Part shown: in pieces, positions 28,168 to 40,274 of the stretch
Layout of the letters: the number at the start of each line of letters is the position of its first letter
Position numbering within the stretch: position 1 is the first letter of the stretch
Source of the DNA: Boswellia sacra
Lineage: Eukaryota; Streptophyta; Magnoliopsida; Sapindales; Burseraceae
Assembly (NCBI GenBank): GCA_013180625.2
Contig: SNVD02013083.1
Span: forward strand, 310,001-374,000
Direction of reading: 5' to 3'
Length of the DNA stretch: 64,000 bases
The notes under the pieces: generated by a model
What the model saw: the letters and a program-made list of their open reading frames with translations, nothing else
What the model was told of the DNA's origin: nothing
Database searches by the model: none
Made by a program: the position numbers and the translations under genes

Positions 28168-28716
28168 GTAATTTTTGTTTGAGTTTACTCGTAATGAAAT
28201 TCTGCTTGAATTCTTCTAATTTCTTGCAATGGATTGTGGGTTCAAGTCAATTTTTAAAATTTTTTTTGTTTGGTTATGTTGCCGATGGAATATGGATTGT
28301 GGGTTATGGGTATTTTGGAAAATGAGTACGCAAATTGTTTAAAATTATTCTCTCTTTTGAGATGGTTCAGGAAAAGAAAAGAAGAACAAACTTGGTATCT
28401 TTTGTTTAAAGCTTTGATTGCAAATATAACCAAAGAAAAATTTGCTGTTAGGTTATAATTTATCGTTGTTGATAGTCTCCACCAATTCTAGAATCCATGT
28501 ATTTTTCATTTCTTGATCAATACGTTTTTGCCGGGAAAGGGCTGAAAATAATTTTGTTCTTTTTTATTTTGATTATTATTGAGGCATCAAACAATGGTTT
28601 ATATCACAGTGAAAAGGGGTTGAAATCTTTGGTTTTCTTTATATTTTTGTGTTTGATTATGGGGTTGAATTTGAATTATATTATTGTATTGTGAAATATC
28701 TGGTTTTTTAATGTAG
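28168..28716 (+). other. Probable 5' UTR intron of RDR6
   Basis: A donor AAG|GTAATT at 28168 and an acceptor ATGTAG at 28711-28716 bound a T-rich segment just ahead of the RDR6 start codon. The pyrimidine-rich leader (CTCTCTCC...) lies before the donor. Inferred from splice signals only. Confidence 0.55.
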
Positions 28717-28786
28717 ATTTTTGGTTTCTTTGTTCGGAGATTTTAATTCATTTTTGTGGATTGAATTGGTCGACATTTTGGTCAAG

Positions 28787-31700
28787 ATGGAGTCAGAAGA
28801 AAGTGTAAAGAACTCAGTTGTCACTCAAGTTAGTTTTGGGGGATTTGACAGTCATGTCAAAGCTAAAGACCTCATGAAGTTCTTGGAATGTGAAGTTGGA
28901 TGTGTGTGGAGATGTAGATTGAAGACTTCTTCAACCCCTCCAGAGTCCTATCCAAATTTCGATATCAATACTTCTGAAATTCAAAGTAATGGTGATTATA
29001 AGAAGGTTGAGCCTCATGCATTTGTGCATTTTGCCTCGCCCGATTCAGCAGCTTGGGCGGTAAATGCTGTTGGCCGTTGTGAACTCTTTTTTAATAATCG
29101 AGCATTGAAGGTCAGTTTGGGCCCTGAAAATCCGTACCACATGAATCAGAGGAGAAGGACTACAATTCCCTTCAAGTTATCTGATGTCCGTCTTGAGATT
29201 GGTACACTGGTGAGCCGAGATGAGTACTTTGTGGGTTGGAGAGGTCCTCCTTCAGGCGTTGATTTTTTGGTGGATCCTTTTGATGGGACATGCAAGTTTT
29301 GTTTTTCAAGAGACGTTGCATTCGCTTTCAAAGGCTCAACTGAGCATTCTGTTATTAAATGTGATTTTAAGGTTGAGTTCTTGGTGAGGGACATCTATCA
29401 GATCAGGCAGTATTCTAACTCATCCTATCTAGTAGTTCTGTTACAGCTGGCTTCGTCACCTTGGGTCTGGTATCGAACTGCTGATGATGATATTGAGGTA
29501 GCAGTTCCATTTGATTTACTGGATGATGATGATCCTTGGATTCGAACCACAGATTTTACACCTAGCGGGGCAATTGGTCGGTGTAACACTTATCGAGTTT
29601 CCATTCCTCCCCGTCATGGCGGGAAGCTCAACAGGGCCATGGATTATCTTAGAGGACAGAGGGTGCAAGCAGAGTTCCTCAGGCGGCCACTTAAGATCGG
29701 AGATGAACCTGATTTTGGGGTGCCCATGTCAGATTCTTTCTTCTGTATTCATTTTAAGGAAGGGATACCCTTTGACATAATGTTTTTGGTGAATGCTGTA
29801 ATGCACAAAGGTATATTTAATCAACATCAACTATCAGACAGCTTCTTTGATCTACTAAGGAGCCAAACTAAGGAAGTAAATGTGGCTGCATTGAAGCATA
29901 TCTGTTCTTATAAACGACCAGTGTTTGATGCTTATAACAGGTTGAAAGTTGTGCAAGAATGGCTTCTTAGGAATCCCAAGCTTTATAAGAGTCCTAAGCA
30001 GATGGATGACATTGTAGAAATAAAAAGGCTGGCTATTACTCCAACAAAAGCTTACTGTCTTCCACCAGAAGTTGAACTCTCCAATAGGGTTCTTAGGAAT
30101 TATAGAGATGTTGCTGATCGGTTCCTAAGAGTGACATTTATGGATGAAGGGCTCCAGACAATGAATAACAATGTACTTAGCTATTATGTTGCTCCCATTG
30201 TGAGAGACATCACATCAAACTCCTTCCAGCAAAGAACACGAATATTTAAAAGGGTGAAGAGCATTCTCACTGATGGATTCTATTTGTGTGGTAGGAAATA
30301 TTCTTTTCTAGCCTTCTCATCCAATCAGTTAAGGGACCGTTCTGCTTGGTTTTTTGCTGAAGATGGGAAGACAAGTGTGAATCAGATCAAAAGTTGGATG
30401 GGGAGGTTCACAAACAAAAATATTGCCAAGTGTGCTGCCAGGATGGGTCAATGCTTCTCATCCACATATTCTACGGTGGAAGTACCAAGAGAGGAGGTTC
30501 AAGAGCTTCCCGATATTGAGAGGAATGGATATGTTTTCTCTGATGGTATTGGTATGCTCACTCCAGATCTTGCGACTGAAGTTGCAGAGAAATTGAAATT
30601 GGATGTGAGCCCACCTCCTTGTGCTTATCAGATTAGATATGCTGGTTACAAAGGGGTTGTGGCCTGTTGGCCTGCAAAAGGTGATGGCATTCGATTATGT
30701 TTGAGGGAGAGTATGAACAAGTTCCTGTCCAACCACACGACCTTGGAGATATGTTCATGGACTAGGTTTCAGCCTGGTTTTCTCAACAGGCAGATAATTA
30801 CATTGCTCTCAACCTTGAACGTTCCAGATGAGACATTCTGGAAAATGCAGGTATCTATGGTTTCTAGATTGAACCAGATGCTAACAGACACAGATGTGGC
30901 ATTTGATGTGCTTACTGCATCCTGTTCCGACCAAGGAAATACAGCAGCGATGATGCTGAGTGCAGGTTTTAAGCCTGAGATAGAGCCTCATTTACGTGGT
31001 ATGCTTACTTGTATAAGAGCTGCACAACTCTGGGGGCTCAGAGAAAAAGCTAGGATTTTTGTCTCTTCTGGAAGATGGTTGATGGGTTGCCTGGATGAGC
31101 TTGCAGTATTGGAACAGGGTCAATGTTTTATTCAAGTGTCTAAGCCATCTCTGGAAAGTTGCTTTTCAAAACATGGCTCTAGGTTTGTGGAGACAAAAAG
31201 AAATTTGCAGGTTATTACTGGGTTTGTTGTTATAGCTAAGAACCCCTGCCTCCACCCCGGAGATATAAGAATTTTGGAAGCAGTTGATGTGCCTGTTTTA
31301 CATCATCTGTATGATTGTCTTGTTTTCCCTCAAAAAGGTGAAAGGCCCCACACAAATGAAGCTTCTGGAAGTGACCTTGATGGTGATCTCTACTTTGTCA
31401 CTTGGGATGAAAGTCTTATCCCTCCCAGTAAGAAGAGCTGGCCTCCCATGCAGTATGCTCCTGCTGAGCCCAAACTTCTGTCACGTCCAGTCAATCATCT
31501 GGTAGTTATCTATGCTGTCTCTGAATGTTATATCTGAACTTATAAAATTGTTTGTTCTTAATATATAGTTTCTTATAATTCTTTTTCTTTATCGATATCA
31601 TATAATTCTTGTCTCATGCAAAAAAATCCTTTTCATATTCTCTTTCTTTATTGGCATCAAGGTTTTAAGATGATGGAGTAATTGCATATATACTTTGGTT

Positions 31701-33096
31701 AAGCAATTAGCCAAAACCATATATTTTGTGCAATTTATTTTTGCAAGTATGGTGCTGCTGGCTTCAATTTATTGTAATTTATGTTGTAAGCATAGCAAGT
31801 CAATGCTAAGATCCTCCCAAACATATGAAATTATATATTATTTTTCTTCTTTTGTGTCTGTATGTGACTTGACCGAGCTCAATTACCACAAATTAGGCAC
31901 CCCAATTAACATTTAATGGCACTATTATGTTTAGATCTCAGCATCGTGTCATTTTCAAATTGGTATGTAAGACGCTGCTAGTGCTGCATTGTTGGTGCAA
32001 CCTCAGAATTTCAATATGGAAAAGTGAATTGAACTATGCTGATGAAATTATAGAATAGCATGTCTAGGCATGGTAGTATTAAAAGGTAGATTGCAGACAT
32101 TATGTGATTTCTTGCAAAAGCTTTGGATCCTTTTTTAGTTCAAAAAATGAGTCTCGTTTGAGAGCATACCTCTTGAAGTCAAAGTGTCCCATGGTTCTAA
32201 TTGAGTTTATTCTACAGGACATAATAGAATTTTTTGTCAAAAACATGGTAAATGAGAACCTGGGTGCAATCTGCAATGCCCATGTAGTTCATGCTGACCG
32301 CAGTGAGTATGGAGCTCTGGATGAGAACTGCATCGTCTTAGCGGAGTTAGCTGCCACAGCTGTTGATTTCCCCAAAACTGGGAAGCTAGTGACAATGCCG
32401 TCACATCTGAAACCAAAAATGTATCCAGATTTCATGGGAAAAGAAGACTATCAGTCCTACAAGTCCAGTAAAATACTGGGAAGAATGTATCGACAGATTA
32501 AAGATGCCTATGATGAAGACATTTCTGCTTCAGCTGAGTTAAACTTTAATCCTTCTGAAATCCCCTATGATACAGATCTCGAGGTCGCTGGATCCAGTGA
32601 TTTCATTGTTGATGCATGGAATCAAAAGTGCTCCTATGATGGTCAGCTGAATGGTCTTCTAGGACAGTACAAAGTGAACAGGGAGGAAGAGGTAGTAACT
32701 GGGCATATTTGGTCCATGCCAAAGTACAACAGCCGGAAGCAAGGAGAACTGAAGGAGAGGCTCAAGCATTCTTACAGTGCCTTGAGAAAAGAATTTAGGC
32801 AAATTTTTGAGAAAATGGACTCCAATTTTGAGCAACTTTCTGATGCTGAGAAGAATGTATTGTATGAACGTAAGGCATCAGCATGGTACCAGGTCACTTA
32901 CCATCCTGACTGGGTGCAGAAGTCACTGCAGTTGCAAGAGCTGGATGATAATGCTAGGAATATAGTCATGTTGAGTTTTGCTTGGATTGCGGCTGATTAT
33001 CTTGCTCGAATCAAGATTAGGTTTCGAGGAATGGAGAACGTTGACACTGCCAAGCCAGTCAACTCTTTAGCGAGGTATCTTGCTGAAAGAATGTGA
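28787..33096 (+). CDS. RDR6: RNA-dependent RNA polymerase 6
   Basis: Two coding exons (28787-31501 and 32218-33096) joined by a GT-AG intron give 1,197 residues, essentially the length of Arabidopsis RDR6. The N-terminus (MESEESVKNSVVTQVSFGGF) and the phrases 'VEPHAFVHF', 'YRTADDDI' and 'AWFFAEDGKT' are RDR6-type. An RNA-recognition-like region occupies about 1-150 and the RdRP core follows, with the catalytic DLDGD at 863-867. It makes double-stranded RNA from aberrant, cleaved or viral transcripts with SGS3, feeding DCL4 and DCL2 to produce tasiRNA and secondary siRNA. I start at the internal Met, not the upstream in-frame one at 28721, because the family begins here and 28721 lies next to a splice acceptor. 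No disabling lesion is seen. Confidence 0.96.
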
Positions 33097-34199
33097 ACAG
33101 CATCTGAAGCTGTTAACAGCTACTCTTTGTGGCTGTAACAGGCTTATGGGCTGCAAGCCACTCTGCCATTTTTAAAAGGTAAGCTGTCATGTCATTTTAT
33201 GATGGCAGTACTGCCTTTGGTACTGTTAGTCATGGATGCTCTGATAAATATATAGCTAATCATTACTAAATGTTTGGTTTTTCATGGCTTGTTTGGAAAT
33301 TTGATTGCTATACATATTTTTTCCACTGCTCTGAATTATTTCGTTGATCGTCTTCAAGTTGCAAGCAATTCATTCTTTTTGACCCATTCTCTCGTTCACA
33401 GATTGTCGTTGATCTACCTTGAGAATGTATCATATGATTACTTCTTAATGGGAGAAAACCCATTAGGTTTTTCTTTTATCTTTGCTATTAAATATAGGCA
33501 CAGTTGGCCACTTGTAGGAGCAACTTGGCCTGTGTGGCATGTCAGCAGTGAGTTGCTATGGCCGTCAATTTAACCTGAATCAGCCGTCTTTGAAGTTCCT
33601 CACCATATTTCTTGATCAGAACGATAGCAGACTCATTGATAATTGACCTGATTCCTGTAACCTAAACTATTTTAGGAGTAAAGAGGAATGGTAGTTAATT
33701 TACAAGAGAAAATGAGACTGAACTGCCACTCTTGTATTCCAAAAAAACATGTTAGAATCATCAAAGCAAAACCTTTTGATTGCCTAGTTCTTGCAATTAC
33801 CGCGTGCTGCTTTTCTTTGACTGTCAAACAGCAAGCAAGAAACGCTGCTTCCCCTTCTTTCAGTATGTCAATAAGTAAGTGAATTTTGAGAGATATAAGA
33901 TTAGCTTCTCCCTGTACCCTGTTGTCTTGAATCATAAATTTTTGTAGTTACTAGTTCTCGCGTAGTGCATATGATGAATTGTTGATGCAGCGTTGCGAGT
34001 AGTGCATTTTCTATATTTAGTTACTAGATTGGCAGCCTCGTATCATCGTGCGTGGTGGTTTTTTATGCAAGGGTTTGCTTATTGCTGAACTTTGGTCTCT
34101 GTTAGCAGGAATGTGTTTTCAGCCAATAAATTTCTGCAGGCTCATGGCTCGCAGAAACTTATGCAAATTTGCGTTTAATGGATATTTCTGTGATATGTA
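33097..34199. other. RDR6 3' UTR and flank
   Basis: The 3' UTR and downstream sequence of RDR6. No second gene is recognisable; short frames here lack domains. Confidence 0.45.
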
Positions 34200-34289
34200 T
34201 AAGCGGTAAAAGATTAAAATTATAGGATAATTTTGTTACTTGGCGAAGGTATCACATGTAATTACTCAATTGTACTTGAGATTAAGAGC

Positions 34290-34795
34290 GGTAATTTGAG
34301 TCATGACACGTTATCACAATATCAATATAACACGAGCATGATACGTAATTAATAAATAGGTTGGATTCGCGTTGAGTGTATTCAATACGTTAACCCATTT
34401 AATAACACGAATAGTTAAACATATCTTATCAATCTTTAAAATATAAACTGATTTAATGATATAAATTTTTATCTACTTATAATATATATATTATAAAACT
34501 GAAAATTTTATATTATAAAATAAATTAATTTATATAATAATAAATTATGATGATTTTAATAATTTTTTTATATTAACAATTATTTATATTGTAAAAATAA
34601 TTTTAATTGATATAAATATATAAAATATGATATATTATGTATAATTAGATTAAATAATTAGATAAATTATGTGAATTAAATATAACACGATTATAATATA
34701 TAAATGACATATTTAATAATCATATCGAATCCGTATTTTATGTTTCGATACGAATAATTAAATAGGTCAACATATATGATACAAATTGTTACCCA
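34290..34795. mobile_element. Possible degenerate TIR element (hAT-like MITE)
   Basis: The left end GGTAATTTGAGTCATGACACG and the reverse complement of the right end (GGTAACAATTTGTATCATA) resemble each other, and both flanks carry 'AACACGA' or 'GATACGAATAATTAAATAGGT' phrases typical of AT-rich non-autonomous elements. The core has no coding sequence. The ends are imperfect and no target duplication was confirmed. Confidence 0.35.
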
Positions 34796-34799
34796 AAAA

Positions 34800-35607
34800 G
34801 GTTCACCTTTCGTATGTCAAATTTTAGTATTCAATCAATGATGGACTTCTGCACCCTGAAAACCAGTTAAAGCTTTACTTGCTGTTATCTAACGAACGAT
34901 CTCCAACTCTTTAAGTACACTGATCATAACCACAAATAACTCGTTTGTATAGACTCCTGTGTCAAAAACAAACGGATTAAAGATACAGAAGCAGCAAATT
35001 AGATGTTTCAACACGAAAGTTTCAAAATCAGCAGCTTACAACACAACTTCAAGAAGAAGCCTAAATGGTTAGCAGGAGAGAAGGAAAGATTATTGTATTC
35101 TTTAAACCTATTAGAATCATCAAGAGCAGAGAAGATGAGAAAGTTAATGAGAAAGGAGGAGGAATGATGAGGGAGAGCTGGAGAAAGAGAAATTGTAACA
35201 AACAATTTGATTTGACATATCAAAATATAAAAATAGAAATTTAACGTTGGGTGATATATAGAGCTTCTTTATTCCAAATAGGGTTATCTCTGTATCTAAT
35301 ATTTTTTAAAGTGTATTTTTCATTAAAATGAATAAATTTGGTTCTATTCAATTGGGTGAGCTAACCTAACACTATTCCCTCATGAATGCAAGGGCATGAT
35401 ATTTCTTAACAGATGGACAAATAAAGTTGCTTTAGGAGTAACATTGCATGATCATTAATGATCACCCAACGAACCTAACCAGAGCTGTCCTTTCCATCTC
35501 AATCTTGTATCTTCGTGACCATGCACCCTTGCCGGCTAGGACTTTGGAGCCCATAATTCATCCTAGAATTTCCATTCATGTACATAAACACTATACCAAC
35601 AATTAAT

Positions 35608-35644
<37 letters not shown>

Positions 35645-36938
35645 ATGATATGACAAACAATCAAATCTGTTAAATTAATGATCAATTACACAAAAACATG
35701 CGGTGGTCTTCAAAATCTAGATGGATTATATTATCCATAAGATATTTCGATATATCAATTTTTAAAATTATATAAAAATTATAAATGAGTGAATTCCACT
35801 CATTTATAACTTTTATATAATTTTGAAACTTAACGTATGATATATTCTATATGATATACTGTAGCAAAATTCAATCCAAAAAACAACTGTTCATAATTAG
35901 ACTCAAATATATGTACACATAATCTCATGACCAGAGGAGCTGCTACGGATAAGAGTAGACTCTACTCAACCATAAAGGCATCTTTTGAGGTGTTGGGCAG
36001 ATGAATTATAATGTGGGGAAATTTCACTTTCAACAGTAGACAAGAGGGGGAAACTTGGGCGTTAGGGTGGACCATGTGGTCCAGTTCATAAATGAAACAT
36101 GTAAGTGTTATAAATATTACTGATGATACAGTGCCACATATGGCTAGCCTATAGAAAGTCAAGGGAAGAGCAGAACTCGACTGTTAGGTTCAGCTAGTTT
36201 ATCAAAAAGAAGAAAAGAAACAAGAGAAAGTAAGGGAGATGCAGCTGAAACATTATAGTTTGTTTCTTTTTCTATCCTGGTTGAAAAAATGGTAGCTAAT
36301 TAAAGAAGTTCACTTTATTGTAAAAAAAAAAAACCCAATTTTAGATGAGGAAAATAGTGCAATATGTATACATAGTTCTAGTACTATTTAATGATTTAGA
36401 CTTGCTTATCTACTAATACATTTATTTATGACATGATTTGCACAAAGCATTAATTCCTTTAATTTTCAGAAATCAGAAACCAAACGTTCACTTTCCATCA
36501 GGACGACCTTCGTCAATTCCAGTAGGCAGCATAATTATATATAAAAGACATCTCTCTCTCATGAATTAAATCTAGATAAGGATAGTTTACAATGACTTTT
36601 AGGAATCACTATAGCTTAATCAAATTAATATTCATGAGATCATATGCAGAGATTTATATGTAACTCCTGATAATCCTAGCAAACATGTACACTTCACTAG
36701 GCTAGCTAGCTAGCTAGCTAGCTTCTCACTTCTTCAACAGAATGAACTACTCTCCAACCTCGCAAATTTCACGATTACCAATCAAGTGATGATTTTAGAA
36801 AGGTGGCAACTTAGAGAAATTGTAAATTAGTAAATTGCAGATCGATGTACATGCTACACTATAGATCTTCTGAGTCTGCGCAGAGGACTTCAGAGGGATT
36901 TGAAGACTTGCTAGCTAGCTATTTTCCTTCTAAATGGG
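34800..36938. other. Intergenic spacer
   Basis: Holds an (AT)n microsatellite at about 35611-35641, the hairpin at 35759-35828, and a GCTA-rich run at about 36703-36722. The end nearest 36939 should contain the 3' UTR of the ERF gene. No coding gene seen. Confidence 0.5.
35759..35828. repeat. Long near-perfect hairpin
   Basis: Two arms of about 32 nt (35759-35791 and 35797-35828, core ATTATAAATGAGTG / CACTCATTTATAA) are inverted around a GAATTC-like centre. This could be a fold-back transposon remnant or the core of a small MITE. Confidence 0.75.
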
Positions 36939-37881
36939 TCAATTCCAATTCAGTAGTTCTTCTATCATTTGCATTGCAATCCCATCCTCATCATCAGTTC
37001 CGTTTCTGGAATCCACCTCAACCGTAGCTGATCCTGATGATATTGACGATCCATTCTCCAAAACATGTGTCTTCTTCTGTCCAAGCTCGACCCTCATGAC
37101 CCAACTAGAGCTGGGACGTGTTCCAGCGCGCTTTTGCCACACCCCAATGTGAGAATTATCGTTGTCAAGCCTGAGGCAAGTGAGCGAAGGTGACAAATCT
37201 TTGCAACACTTTCGGAGCTTTGTGTTAAGAAGTTCTGAAAGAGCCTTGGGGGTAAATGATGAAGAGTCATCGTGATGATCATTAATAGTGTTTTTGCCTG
37301 TGGCTTGACCAGGTTGAGTCTTCAGAACAGGAAAATTGGTCTTGGCATTTTGACCATTCATCAGTATCGCTGCCTGGTCATATGCCCTCGCTGCTGCCTC
37401 AGCTGTCTCGAATGTGCCTAGCCATACCCTTCTCTTCCTGAATGAGTAAAATTTGTACATATAATCAACGACAAGGCAATAAAGAAAGATAGAAGATAAT
37501 TCCTACATGGAATGCATATCTGCTTAGCCATGTAATGCAGATATAAATGGAGTTTAAAGATATCAGTCTTTTATATATGCAACGAGATGCAAAAATGAAT
37601 GAATATATCATATTTATGATCATCAGAGATTAAGCAAGAGAGAGATGAAGATGAGATAAGATTTCATTTCAGTTCAAGTGTGAGACTGAGAGGGAGAGGT
37701 AAATGTAAATATAGAAAAATTTGTTAAATCATGCACATAGGAGGATATATACCATGAGAGGCGCATTGTGCAAGTGCAATAATGTGAGTGGGTGAGCTTA
37801 CAGTAAAGGGTGGCGAATTTCGGACACCCAAGAGCCCCACTGGCGTTGCCTGACGCCTCTGAACTTCTTTGTTTGTACCAT
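36939..37881 (-). CDS. SHINE/WIN1-type AP2/ERF transcription factor
   Basis: Two exons (37881-37802, 37437-36939) join in frame to 192 residues. The protein starts [19 protein letters not shown] and has a single AP2 domain at about 6-64, with the intron falling inside it after 'IRHPLL', the position known for SHN genes. The YRG and RAYD elements and '[16 protein letters not shown]' are present. The C-terminus ends in the conserved acidic '[11 protein letters not shown]' motif of the SHINE clade. These nuclear factors activate cutin and wax biosynthesis genes in the epidermis. A long GA microsatellite sits just upstream of the start codon. The clade is clear, but I do not choose between SHN1, 2 and 3. 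Confidence 0.93.
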
Positions 37882-37893
37882 GTTCCTTGCGAG

Positions 37894-37923
37894 TTGAGAG
37901 AGAGAGAGAGAGAGAGAGAGAGT
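37894..37923. repeat. (GA)n microsatellite in the ERF leader
   Basis: About fourteen GA units (CT on the coding strand), starting 13-15 bp upstream of the ATG and so almost certainly within the 5' UTR. Such tracts are binding sites for BASIC PENTACYSTEINE factors in plants. Confidence 0.9.
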
Positions 37924-38290
37924 TGCAGGTTGATCATAAATATGAGGATTGAGTTATAAACAGAACAGAACTATTGTATACGGAACTCCGAGCGTAGATA
38001 ATTATATGATAAATTGTCGGTGAAATGGCTTAAAAGTCTAAGTAACCAGTAATTGCTGCAATAAAGATTTCACCTACACAGCGACGCAACCGCAAGAATA
38101 TATAAATGCATAGCATGCTACAGCCTTCTCTACCCACAGATTATTTTCTTTTCTTTTCTTTTTTTTTTTTTTTGCTTTTTAAATAAACTTGACCCAATAG
38201 CCATACATCATTCTATTAATTGAATAACTTGGATCCAATGACGGCAAGCGATTTTTTCCTATAAAAATATTAAAAAAATATATTTGAAGA

Positions 38291-38482
38291 GTAATGTTAA
38301 ACTTATAATTTTTATACAACTCAAACTCTATAATCTGATGTAGCAGTCAGTATGATAAGAATTTATTGGAGGAGAAAAACAAAAAAAAATTATAAAAATT
38401 ATATCTCTAATAGGATTTTGTTATATAAACTGCTACATCAGGTTGTAGATTTTGGATTGTATGAAGTTGTAAGTCTAGAATT
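38291..38482. mobile_element. MITE, same family as 3869-4049
   Basis: The left end GTAATGTTAAACTTATAATT and its continuation to CTGATGTAGCAG is inverted at the right end (CTGCTACATCAG...GTAAGTCTAG). TIRs are about 55 bp with few mismatches. The core is an A/T-rich stretch without an ORF. Confidence 0.75.
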
Positions 38483-39169
38483 ATATATACTTAAATGAGT
38501 TTGACAAATATGATAATGCATTTAATTACTCATACTTTGTCAAGTATTTAAAAGTAACAATTAATTTATATTTATTTCAAATTTTAACTCTGACTTAGTT
38601 TTCTTTCCTCCATTTTTTCAAACCCCATTTATTAACTAGATTTTAATTTTTCTCATATATCAGTTTTTCTCCTCTAGTACATTCATCAATTATCATAAAA
38701 ATAATTATCGCCCATGTGTATATTCTTAATTAATATATCATTAATGAGCATAATGATGAGTTTAGTTTACTTGGCTAAATTAAATTAAGTGTGGTATACA
38801 ATATTAGAAGACGGAAGTCATGCACCTAGCCAAAACAACAACTATTATTATTAGTGTCTCTATTTAGTTGGAAGCTGCGTATTGTCTTTTACAAGGTTGA
38901 ATTTGAACCCTTCTGGTTAAGTATATTCATCCATGACTTGTAGGGACTTGAGGTTTTCACATCAACAAAGTATATGATCACTTTGTTGATTGTTGGACTG
39001 ACATTGTATTTAAATTTTTTGCAATACCAATACATCGTATTGCTTTTATAGGTAATGGCAAAGCTTGACAAAGAGCTTTCTATGTCTTTATCTATATAGC
39101 TTTTGTGTTGCAACTATCGTCATTATACATTATACAAGCAATTGAAAGCGTTTTTAACATTAATTTAAT

Positions 39170-39895
39170 ATCATTTAGACAAAGAAACCCTTGAAATCAT
39201 TTTGTTTGAAATTAAATTTTAGCAACAATATTGGAACTTGTTAAACCTGGGCCTAGCCCATTATGCTCCAAAGCTTGAACCATTAAACTAGACGATAGGG
39301 TCCATTCTACTGTTCCTACATAAGTGTTTACCTCCACAAGTAGCGGTGGGCATTGGTCAGGTCGGATTTGTACTAGATTAAAAAGACTTGACTCGAGTAT
39401 CGGGTAGATGAAAAAATAACTAAATTGGGATAATTTATTCTAAAGAGCCCACTCGGATATTGTCGGTTCGTGTTGGGTCTCTCTCATCAAATAATTCGGG
39501 TTGAGTTTGATCCAAAATAAATATTTGAAGTATAATATTAGACAGATTTTTGGCTTGTGTCCAAAACCTTTTAAGGATTTTTTCTTTTTAATTTTTATAG
39601 CTTTATTACTCGAGTCCAATCTATATAATAAGGCTTGTTATACAATTAACAAACCCATTGACAACAAACCCAATTCAACGTTTCAAACAAATATGCAAAT
39701 TATATAATACTTAAACAAATATCATTTAGACAAGTAATCTCAATCGAACCCTTGAAATAATTTTCTTTAAAAATTTATCAACAATTTGGAGCTTGATAAA
39801 CATGGGCCTAGCCCATTTTGCTCCAAAGCTTGATCCGCTAAACTTGACACTGGGGTCCATTCTACTGTTTCTGAAGCAGTGCTTACCTTCATAAG
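39170..39895. repeat. Diverged direct duplication around an inserted segment
   Basis: The segments 39170-39340 and 39721-39895 share 'ATCATTTAGACAA', 'GGGCCTAGCCCATT', 'TGCTCCAAAGCTTGA' and 'GGTCCATTCTACTGTT' in the same order and strand. They flank about 380 bp beginning AGCGGTGGGCATTGG. This could be a segmental duplication, or decayed terminal repeats of an element. Confidence 0.75.
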
Positions 39896-40274
39896 GGATT
39901 AACTGATATTGAACATATATTAGTATAATAATACTAAGAAATTTGCATTGGCAATTCTCAAAACGTCCGGGGCTCCTTTGAAGCAAAGTCGGGAACAGAT
40001 TCTAGTTTCTAAGTGAAGTTTTGTACTACCAAGATTATCTCTTTCTTGATACTTTATCTCAAGAAAGAAAGATAGAAAAAAATACAAACCATGCATATAT
40101 GATTCTGCATGCTTTTTCCCATATATATGAGCATATTACTTATTACCAGTGTTAACGTCCTCTCACCATTTCAAAGCTGCGCGCCTTGCCAGCTTGATAA
40201 CCTTAACGAACCCCCTTTGCCCTCCTTGTCTTTGGTTTCTTGTTAAGTAACCGATTATCGTAGAAAAGGGAGAA

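Larger units (their letters stand above)
37924..40274. other. Intergenic region with MITE and split duplication
   Basis: ERF promoter and phospholipase D promoter. It holds the MITE at 38291-38482 and the duplicated segment at 39170-39340 / 39721-39895. No other gene seen. Confidence 0.5.

Noticed and set aside
28721..28786. Upstream in-frame Met for RDR6
   Set aside because: It lies just after a splice acceptor, and the extra residues do not resemble the RDR6 N-terminus.
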